This document shows, piece after piece, positions 1 through 6,268 of a stretch of 16,830 nt of DNA. Made by a program: the position numbers and the translations under genes. The stretch is from positions 1 to 16,830 of the forward strand of contig JAKMGS010000027.1 in the NCBI GenBank assembly GCA_022424815.1, read 5' to 3'. Numbering within the stretch: position 1 is the first letter of the stretch; every line of letters starts with the position of its first letter. The DNA comes from Schleiferiaceae bacterium (lineage in GTDB: Bacteria; Bacteroidota; Bacteroidia; Flavobacteriales; Schleiferiaceae). The notes under the pieces were generated by a model. It was given only the letters and a program-made list of their open reading frames with translations, ran no database searches and was not told the DNA's origin.

Positions 1-970
1 TAGTAGAAGTAATACGCTCTTGCATCGCACCCATCTCAGAAGCTAGGGTTGGCTGGTAACCTACCGCAGAAGGCATACGACCTAGAAGTGCCGATACCTC
101 AGAACCTGCTTGCGTGAAACGGAAGATATTATCAACGAAGAAAAGGATGTCCTTTCCTTGACCGTCGCCTTCACCATCACGGAAGTACTCTGCCAATGTC
201 AAACCTGAAAGCGCCACACGTGCACGTGCACCTGGAGGCTCGTTCATCTGACCAAATACGAAGGTTGCTTTAGAAGTTTTCATCAACTCCTTATCTACCT
301 TACTAAGATCCCAACCGCCTTCTTCCATGGCATGCATGAAATCGTCACCGTAATTGATAATGCCTGATTCAAGCATCTCACGCATAAGGTCATTTCCCTC
401 ACGAGTACGCTCACCAACACCGGCAAATACAGAAAGACCACCGTGGCCTTTGGCAATGTTGTTAATCAATTCCTGAATCAATACTGTCTTACCTACACCG
501 GCACCACCGAAAAGACCAATCTTACCCCCTTTTGAGTAAGGCTCGATAAGGTCAATTACTTTAATACCCGTGAAAAGTACCTCTGTAGATGTACTCAAGT
601 CTTCGAAGGCAGGAGCTGGACGGTGGATAGGCAAACCTTTTGAACGGTCAATACCGCCTATACCATCGATATCCTCACCTACCACGTTAAATACGCGACC
701 GTAAATCTGGTCACCGATAGGCATGGTGATCGCATCACCTTTCGCACGTACCTCTTGACCTCTTTGACATCCATCCAAAGAATCCATAGATACGGCACGT
801 ACTGTAGCCTCACCGATGTGCTTTTGCACCTCGAGGATTACTACTTGACCAGTAGATTTTGTTACTTCAAGAGCTTCGTAGATTTTAGGAAGCTCTCCTT
901 TTGAACCGTCAAATTTCACGTCCACGACAGGACCGATAATTTGAGCGATAGTTCCAACTAATTGAGACAT
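1..970 (-). CDS. atpD: F1F0 ATP synthase subunit beta (C-terminus beyond the window)
   Basis: Catalytic beta subunit of the F1 sector, which makes ATP from ADP and phosphate at the cytoplasmic face of the inner membrane. Reading from the ATG at 970-968, 323 complete codons lie in the window; the rest of a protein of roughly 500 residues lies to the left. Visible motifs are the Walker A P-loop GGAGVGKT at residues 155-162, the GER segment shortly after it, GQMNEPPGARARV from residue 240, and the Walker B strand DILFFVD ending at D280. About 27 residues (roughly 206-232) between the EM at 198-199 and GQMNEPPG are absent from the E. coli protein as I remember it. The start is preceded by an A-rich leader without a Shine-Dalgarno sequence. 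A Bacteroidota-type promoter lies just upstream and the upstream neighbour is divergent, so atpD heads its own transcription unit instead of following atpG. atpC may follow outside the window. Identity is certain. Confidence 0.98.
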   Translation of the reverse strand, partial: MSQLVGTIAQIIGPVVDVKFDGSKGELPKIYEALEVTKSTGQVVILEVQKHIGEATVRAVSMDSLDGCQRGQEVRAKGDAITMPIGDQIYGRVFNVVGEDIDGIGGIDRSKGLPIHRPAPAFEDLSTSTEVLFTGIKVIDLIEPYSKGGKIGLFGGAGVGKTVLIQELINNIAKGHGGLSVFAGVGERTREGNDLMREMLESGIINYGDDFMHAMEEGGWDLSKVDKELMKTSKATFVFGQMNEPPGARARVALSGLTLAEYFRDGEGDGQGKDILFFVDNIFRFTQAGSEVSALLGRMPSAVGYQPTLASEMGAMQERITST

Positions 971-997
971 TGTGTATTCTTGTTTAATAAGACGGGG

Positions 998-1028
998 CAA
1001 AACTACATCAAGGAGTCCTTACACACAA
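998..1028 (-). promoter_or_regulatory. Predicted promoter of atpD (TTG-N20-TAGTTTTG)
   Basis: On the minus strand the -7 box TAGTTTTG (998-1005) matches the Bacteroidota consensus TAnnTTTG exactly. A TTG -33 element (1026-1028) sits 20 bases upstream, which is the expected spacing. Transcription would start about 20 bases before the atpD ATG, giving a short leader. This is a sequence match only. Confidence 0.6.
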
Positions 1029-1177
1029 CTAGACAAGCCAAGAACTATGGGCCTTCATAATACTTATCAACAAGTTGTTAACAATTTAGGCTTTCATGGC
1101 CTGCGCTTGGTAGCGGAATTTGTGAGGTTCATTGACTAACAAGTAATATTAAAACCGTAGTTCGTTAATGTATTGAT

Positions 1178-1435
1178 ATGGATTGGATTGATAGTATAGG
1201 ATTTATTGCAGCTTCGTTGACCACAGCTTCGTTCGTTCCTCAAGCATGGAAAATTATTCGACATAAGAAAGTCAAGGACTTGAGTTTAACGATGTACGCC
1301 ATGATGTTTACCGGACAAGGCGGATGGTTGATCTACGGCGTTCTCAGTCAAGACTTTCCGCTCATTCTAGCCAATATCATCGGCTGTAGTTTGACAGGTA
1401 CTATAATTGCCTTCAAAATCTTTATCAAAGAGTAG
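1178..1435 (+). CDS. SemiSWEET family sugar transporter (PQ-loop/MtN3)
   Basis: An 85-residue inner-membrane protein with three hydrophobic segments (about residues 5-24, 37-56 and 60-82), the size and layout of bacterial SemiSWEETs, which work as homodimers that move small sugars across the membrane. The first helix carries the hallmark Pro-Gln pair (P21-Q22 in FVPQAW). W50 in helix 2 and N66 in helix 3 have the same 16-residue spacing as the substrate-contacting Trp and Asn of characterised SemiSWEETs (recalled as W48/N64 in the Leptospira protein). The ATG at 1178 gives the normal N-terminus; no Shine-Dalgarno sequence is seen. The gene stands alone between divergent atpD and the receptor operon, so its neighbours do not reveal its substrate. 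The family call is firm; the sugar is unknown. Confidence 0.93.
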   Translation: MDWIDSIGFIAASLTTASFVPQAWKIIRHKKVKDLSLTMYAMMFTGQGGWLIYGVLSQDFPLILANIIGCSLTGTIIAFKIFIKE

Positions 1436-1494
1436 TCCGGACTTTGTCTATCTCATTTTCTTAAAAATTCTTACATCCTAATAAAGTCGTGGCA

Positions 1495-1503
1495 TAAACT
1501 TTG
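1495..1503 (+). promoter_or_regulatory. Possible -7 box for the TonB receptor operon
   Basis: TAAACTTTG resembles TAnnTTTG but has one extra base between TA and TTTG, and no TTG element is found at the right distance upstream. It is the best candidate in the 128-base gap and would give a leader of about 50 bases containing the hairpin at 1524-1539. Weak evidence. Confidence 0.3.
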
Positions 1504-1523
1504 CCCCCCTTTGCGGAACAAAA

Positions 1524-1539
1524 AAGCGAGAAATCGCTT
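1524..1539 (+). other. Hairpin with a GAAA tetraloop in the receptor leader
   Basis: AAGCGA and TCGCTT pair perfectly over 6 bp around a GAAA loop, a stable GNRA-type tetraloop. It lies 25-40 bases before the ATG of the TonB receptor and no U-tract follows directly, so a leader structure (mRNA stability or translation) is more likely than a terminator. It may be incidental. Confidence 0.4.
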
Positions 1540-1563
1540 ATGTATTTGTAAAACAACCGCAAT

Positions 1564-3948
1564 ATGAAAAAATGGCTTGCCTTATTAGGACTAGCACTTA
1601 CTCTTTCCGCTCATTCTCAAAACGTTACTATTAGTGGTTACATCCGCGACGCTGCAACTGGAGAAGAGCTCATTAATGCTTCTATTATCAATGAAGAGCG
1701 CCAAGGAACCGTATCAAATATTTACGGGTTCTACTCCTTGACCCTTCCGGCCGGAAAACAGACCTTCACGATCAGCTACATTGGGTATGCAAGTGAAGTC
1801 CGTACCATTAACCTAAACAGTAGTCAAACCGTTGATTTTGAATTGAGCGAGGCGACAAACGAATTGGCCGAAGTTGAAGTAACCGCTAAAAAGTTAGATG
1901 AGAACTTGAACCGCGCCGAAATGTCCACCACTCAGCTCAGCGCCAAACAAATCAAGGCCATACCGCAGTTTCTGGGTGAATTTGATGTGGTTCGCTCCAT
2001 TACCCTCCTGCCTGGAGTTACGACCGTGGGCGAGGGCGCTAGTGGATTCAACGTTCGTGGCGGTAAAACCGACCAAAATCTCATCCTACTCGACCAAGCA
2101 CCGGTGTACAATAGTTCGCACATTTTTGGATTTTTCTCAGTTTTTAACGGGGATGCTGTCCGCGATCTGAAGCTGTATAAAGGAGGTATTCCAGCATCCT
2201 ACGGAGGCCGATTGAGCTCTGTGCTCGACGTCTACCAAAAGGAAGGGAACAGTAAAGAATTTGCAGGAAGCATGGGCTTGGGTCTACTTTCCTCTCGTTT
2301 GATGTTCGAGGGTCCAATTGTTAAAGACAAAGCCAGCTTCATGGTGGCAGGACGCCGTTCCTACCAAGATGTGCTATTGAAATTGAGCCCTAATGATGAT
2401 TTGAACAACATCATCGCCAACTTCTACGACCTCAATGCCAAGGTCAACTATAAATTTTCCGACAAAAGCCGCCTCTTCCTCAGCGCTTATTACGGCAAGG
2501 ACGCCTTTGGAGTACCGGGGCTTGTAGGATTTAATTGGGGTAACCTAGGACTAACGGCTCGTTGGAACTACCTACTCTCTGATAAGCTTTTCATGAATGT
2601 CAGCAGCATATACTCTGATTACGATTACGCCATCTTGTTTGATTTCCCACAAGCGAAAATTGACAACATCGCCTACATCCGTAACCAGGCCAACAAAATC
2701 TCATTCAGCTGGTTCCCGAACGCACAACACCAAATCAACTATGGTGTGGAAGCCACCGTATATGATTTTGAACCGTTCTCAACCACCTTGGATTATATCG
2801 ATAGCAACCTCACGGATATCTCTATCGAGCTTCAAAACGAATATGCTGTAGAACCGGCATTCTTTATCGAAGACGATTGGAAGATCAACAACCGACTCAC
2901 TGTTCGCGGAGGGTTGCGCTACAGTTCGTTCTACAACGTGGGAGCACGCGACGTGGTAAACTACACCCCTACCTCTATCGGTACCGTTCGCAATGACCTC
3001 ATTGTAGATACCACCTCATATGCCTCTGGCGAAATCATCGAATCTTTTGATGGTTTACAGGGTCTCGAACCACGACTAGGTATCAACTACAAAACCTCGG
3101 AAAACACAGCCATCAAAGCGAGCTACAACCGCATGCGTCAATACTTGCATTTGATCTCAAACACCACTTCTTCATTACCTATTGACACATGGCGTCCCGC
3201 AGGTCGTTACATCAAACCTGGTACGGCAGACCAAGTAGCCATCGGCTGGAACCGCAACTTCAACGAAGGCGAGTGGCAACTCAGCGTAGAATCTTATTAC
3301 AAAAGCATGCGCGACCTTGTTGATTTTAAAAACGGAGCGCAGCCAACAGGTGTGGACAATATCGAGGTAGCCCTGATGACCGGTCAAGGACGTAGCTACG
3401 GTTTGGAAATGCAGCTGGACAAGAAAGTTGGCCAACTCACCGGTTGGATCGCCTATACCTACAGCCGCTCGGAACTCCAAGTTGATCTGGGCAGCACCCC
3501 GGACGAATGGATCAACCTCGGCGAGTGGTACCCTGCTGCCCAAGACAAACCACATGATTTTGCATTGGTGGCAGCATATGCTTGGAAACCAAACATCAGC
3601 TTCTCAGGTTCATTCATTTACCAAACGGGGAAACCCTATACCTACCCAGAAGCGAAGAGTGAATTTGAAGGCATCATTTACCCGTTTGCTTTGAGCAGAA
3701 ACAACAGCCGTACCCCGGCCTACCACCGTCTTGATTTGAGTATGGACATTGCCGTTCCAAGCAAGCGAGATAACAAAGCCAGCTGGAACGTTGGGGTGTA
3801 CAATGCCTATGGTCGCAAGAATGCGTTCAGCATTTTCTTCGAAGAAGAATTAGACGACAATGGCGACCCAACGGGTCAAACCAAAGCCACGCAGTTGAGC
3901 ATCTTCGCTACTGCCATTCCGATGATTACCTACAACCTAGAGTTTTAA
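1564..3948 (+). CDS. TonB-dependent receptor with N-terminal carboxypeptidase-like domain
   Basis: Outer-membrane active transporter, energised by TonB-ExbB-ExbD, that imports a bulky or scarce ligand. Its 794 residues read as: a Sec signal peptide (residues 1 to about 19, MKKW followed by a hydrophobic core ending AHSQ); a CarboxypepD_reg-like beta-sandwich (about 20-105, with the typical GxVxDxxTGExLxxAxI-like start and YGFYSLTLPAG); a plug domain (about 115-225, with LPGV, FNVRGG and LYKGGIPASYGGRLSSVLDV); and a beta-barrel from about 230 to the C-terminal YNLEF, which ends in an aromatic residue as outer-membrane barrels do. The plug segment with PVYNSSHIFGFFSVFN is typical of the receptor subfamily that sits beside DUF4249 lipoproteins, and such a gene follows after 5 bases. 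It is shorter than SusC-type receptors and no SusD gene is present. The ligand cannot be told from sequence. Confidence 0.95.
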   Translation: MKKWLALLGLALTLSAHSQNVTISGYIRDAATGEELINASIINEERQGTVSNIYGFYSLTLPAGKQTFTISYIGYASEVRTINLNSSQTVDFELSEATNELAEVEVTAKKLDENLNRAEMSTTQLSAKQIKAIPQFLGEFDVVRSITLLPGVTTVGEGASGFNVRGGKTDQNLILLDQAPVYNSSHIFGFFSVFNGDAVRDLKLYKGGIPASYGGRLSSVLDVYQKEGNSKEFAGSMGLGLLSSRLMFEGPIVKDKASFMVAGRRSYQDVLLKLSPNDDLNNIIANFYDLNAKVNYKFSDKSRLFLSAYYGKDAFGVPGLVGFNWGNLGLTARWNYLLSDKLFMNVSSIYSDYDYAILFDFPQAKIDNIAYIRNQANKISFSWFPNAQHQINYGVEATVYDFEPFSTTLDYIDSNLTDISIELQNEYAVEPAFFIEDDWKINNRLTVRGGLRYSSFYNVGARDVVNYTPTSIGTVRNDLIVDTTSYASGEIIESFDGLQGLEPRLGINYKTSENTAIKASYNRMRQYLHLISNTTSSLPIDTWRPAGRYIKPGTADQVAIGWNRNFNEGEWQLSVESYYKSMRDLVDFKNGAQPTGVDNIEVALMTGQGRSYGLEMQLDKKVGQLTGWIAYTYSRSELQVDLGSTPDEWINLGEWYPAAQDKPHDFALVAAYAWKPNISFSGSFIYQTGKPYTYPEAKSEFEGIIYPFALSRNNSRTPAYHRLDLSMDIAVPSKRDNKASWNVGVYNAYGRKNAFSIFFEEELDDNGDPTGQTKATQLSIFATAIPMITYNLEF

Positions 3949-3953
3949 TTCCC

Positions 3954-4922
3954 ATGAAAAAGTACCTATACTTCTTTATCGCCGCGGCAATTTTGACCGC
4001 ATGTGAAACAGACGTTACCGACAAGGTAAAAACCGACGCTTATGATGGCGCTGCCCTTCTTTCTGTCAGCGGTTCAGTCACAGATTTAGTGGGCACCGGA
4101 ACCTATGTCGACCTTGCCATCAGCTCCCCATATTTGGAAACTGGCGTACCTGCCACCATCACCGGAGCCATCGTAGAAGTGTACGAAAACGACAGCTTGG
4201 TCAGTACCTTAACAGAGATAAGTCCTGGTCATTATGAGGATACTACACTGGTTGCAACAATCGGTTATGGCTATAGACTGCTCATCGATGTGCCGTCGGG
4301 TTATGGAGATGCCACGGGATTATGGGAAAGCACCACCGACGTGGTGAATACGCCCTTCACCCTTCTTGCTCCTATGTTCCCCATCATGGAAGACGATAGC
4401 AGCTGGATCGACTTCCGCACCGGAGATTCTGTCTGGTATGCTGATGCAGATTCTTGTTATTACAGTCCTTACGCGCTGTGGAATGATCCTGTGGGGAAAG
4501 GCAACGCTTATTGGATAAAGAACTACTGGACGACAGAAATCTATGCACCAAACGGACTCTTGGGACCCTTTGAACCACAAGAGACTGAAAAGAGCTTGAA
4601 TTCTGAGATCAATATTTTTAACGACGACCAATTCATTCAAGGCACCCAGGTCAGCCGTTTCAATTTCATCGGCCCTCCATACACCGTCTACCGCGACACG
4701 TTAATAAACCTAGTATTCGAGACGCGCACCTTGAGTGAAGGCATGTACGATTACCTCACCGTAATGGCCAATAATATTGGCGGCGGCGGCTTATTTAGTG
4801 TGCCATATAGCCCTCAAATTGGAAATATTCGTCGTACAGATGATACAACAGTCTATGGTTTGGGATATTTTTATGCAACATCAGTTAGATTTGATAGCAT
4901 AACTCTATTCCACCCATTCTAA
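3954..4922 (+). CDS. DUF4249 family lipoprotein
   Basis: A 322-residue predicted lipoprotein. The N-terminus has a short charged start, a hydrophobic run and the lipobox L-T-A-C with the acylated cysteine at C17, followed by E-T-D. The mature part is rich in beta-strand and acidic residues; the N-terminal region (about 36-110) looks like an Ig-like or carboxypeptidase-like sandwich, and the remainder matches the general character of DUF4249 proteins. In Bacteroidota these are usually encoded directly downstream of a TonB-dependent receptor, as here, and are presumed to be surface or periplasmic partners of the receptor in ligand capture; their biochemical function is not established. The stop codon overlaps the next start by one base (TAATG at 4920-4924), suggesting translational coupling to the channel gene. 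Family assignment is from recall of signature and context. Confidence 0.85.
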   Translation: MKKYLYFFIAAAILTACETDVTDKVKTDAYDGAALLSVSGSVTDLVGTGTYVDLAISSPYLETGVPATITGAIVEVYENDSLVSTLTEISPGHYEDTTLVATIGYGYRLLIDVPSGYGDATGLWESTTDVVNTPFTLLAPMFPIMEDDSSWIDFRTGDSVWYADADSCYYSPYALWNDPVGKGNAYWIKNYWTTEIYAPNGLLGPFEPQETEKSLNSEINIFNDDQFIQGTQVSRFNFIGPPYTVYRDTLINLVFETRTLSEGMYDYLTVMANNIGGGGLFSVPYSPQIGNIRRTDDTTVYGLGYFYATSVRFDSITLFHPF

Positions 4923-6175
4923 TGAATAACCTTCACTGGACCACTGACTTTTTAAGCAAACAAGGCGTGCGCGAAGAATTCGTGCAGTGGATCGCCTTAG
5001 GTATTGATATCATTCTATTAGTATTGATTTCATGGGTGGCCGATTTTATCGCCCGCCGCATCCTCCTTTCCATCATCCACACCTTGGTCAAACGCTCCAA
5101 AGCCACTTGGGACGACTACTTCTTCGAGCAGAAAGTCTTCAAGAATTTGGCGCACCTAGTTCCAGCATGGATTGTTCACAGTAGCGTACCGTATATTTTC
5201 GATGATGTACCATCAGCTATTCCTTATTTAGAAAAGCTCGTCATACTTTACGTTGTTATTCTTGGCGTTAGTCTGGTCAACCGAACACTACGGGCTTTGG
5301 AAAATTGGACTAGCATGACTGAGAAATATGCGAATACTCCAATACGCACAATCTCACAAGTTTTACGAATCCTTGCTTTTTTCGGAGCACTAATTACCGT
5401 GATCAGCGTACTTACTGGGACTAATCCAGGAAATATCTTAGGAGCACTAGCAGGTACGACCGCAATTCTAATCCTTGTCTTCCAAGACAGTATCAAAGGG
5501 CTTTTGGCTAACTTCCAGATTCACATGTATGACCTGATCAAGGTCGGCGATTGGATTACCTTCACTAAATACGGTGTGGATGGGGATGTTCTAAGTATAG
5601 ATCTCACGACTGTCAAGGTTCAAAACTTCGATAAAACCGTGAGCACTGTGCCTGCCACTGCCTTTGTTTCCGACAGCTTTATCAATTGGCGCGGCATGAG
5701 TGAGAGTGGTGCTCGACGCATCAAGCGCAACATTCATATTGATATCACCTCTATCCGACATTTAGACGAAGGCTTGGCAGATAGCCTCAGAGAAATAGAC
5801 CTCATCCATGATTTCATGGTGCAGCGTCAATCCGAGATTGATAACAATAATCAAAAGAAAGGCATTCAAGGCGCCAGCAAGCTCAATGGCCGTCGTCAAA
5901 CCAACATAGGTCTGTACCGCAAATATGTAGAGTTCTACTTGAATAATCACCCCGGCATCCATAACGACTTCACCTTGATGGTACGCCAGCTACAACCCAC
6001 CACGGAAGGACTACCTATAGAGGTCTATTGTTTCACCAGTACCATCGTGTGGCAAGAGTACGAAGGCATTATGGCCGATATTTTCGACCACCTCTATGCT
6101 GCGACACGCCACTTCGACCTCGCGCTATTCCAGAGTCCTACGGGTGCCGATGTTAGAGCCATCACTGGAAAGTAA
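4922..6175 (+). CDS. MscS-family mechanosensitive ion channel, YbdG-like
   Basis: Inner-membrane channel that opens under membrane tension and protects against osmotic downshock. Its 417 residues are close to E. coli YbdG/MscM (about 415) and longer than MscS (286). Hydrophobic segments lie at about residues 22-45, 80-92, 103-122, 145-166 and 168-200; the last is the pore-lining region (GALAGTTAILILVFQDS). It leads into the cytoplasmic beta domain with VGDWITFTKYGVDGDV, LTTVKVQNFDKT and the run NWRGMSESGARRIKR, which closely resembles YbdG as I recall it. A soluble C-terminal alpha/beta domain follows. The start overlaps the stop of the DUF4249 gene by one base, so it is the third gene of the receptor operon. 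A strong hairpin follows the stop. The family is certain; a link between channel and receptor function is unproven. Confidence 0.94.
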   Translation: MNNLHWTTDFLSKQGVREEFVQWIALGIDIILLVLISWVADFIARRILLSIIHTLVKRSKATWDDYFFEQKVFKNLAHLVPAWIVHSSVPYIFDDVPSAIPYLEKLVILYVVILGVSLVNRTLRALENWTSMTEKYANTPIRTISQVLRILAFFGALITVISVLTGTNPGNILGALAGTTAILILVFQDSIKGLLANFQIHMYDLIKVGDWITFTKYGVDGDVLSIDLTTVKVQNFDKTVSTVPATAFVSDSFINWRGMSESGARRIKRNIHIDITSIRHLDEGLADSLREIDLIHDFMVQRQSEIDNNNQKKGIQGASKLNGRRQTNIGLYRKYVEFYLNNHPGIHNDFTLMVRQLQPTTEGLPIEVYCFTSTIVWQEYEGIMADIFDHLYAATRHFDLALFQSPTGADVRAITGK

Positions 6176-6212
6176 GCGCTCGACTTTTTCCGAAAAATTT
6201 TAAAACAAATAA

Positions 6213-6245
6213 TAACCCCCCGGGCGCTCCGCGCCCGGGGGGTTT
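6213..6245. terminator. Bidirectional intrinsic terminator between mscS-like gene and gcvP
   Basis: A perfect 12-bp all-G/C stem (CCCCCCGGGCGC, 6216-6227, with its complement at 6231-6242) closes on a 3-base TCC loop and is extended by A-T pairs. TTTGTTAT follows on the plus strand and a T-rich run (TTATTATTTGTTTT) on the minus strand, so it can stop transcription from both convergent genes. Its inner 8 bp are identical to those of the hairpin at 16405-16437. Confidence 0.9.
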
Positions 6246-6268
6246 GTTATGGCATATTTTGCCTCGGC

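Noticed and set aside
3175..3555. 126-codon minus-strand reading frame inside the TonB receptor
   Set aside because: Fully antisense to the beta-barrel region; no recognisable protein features.
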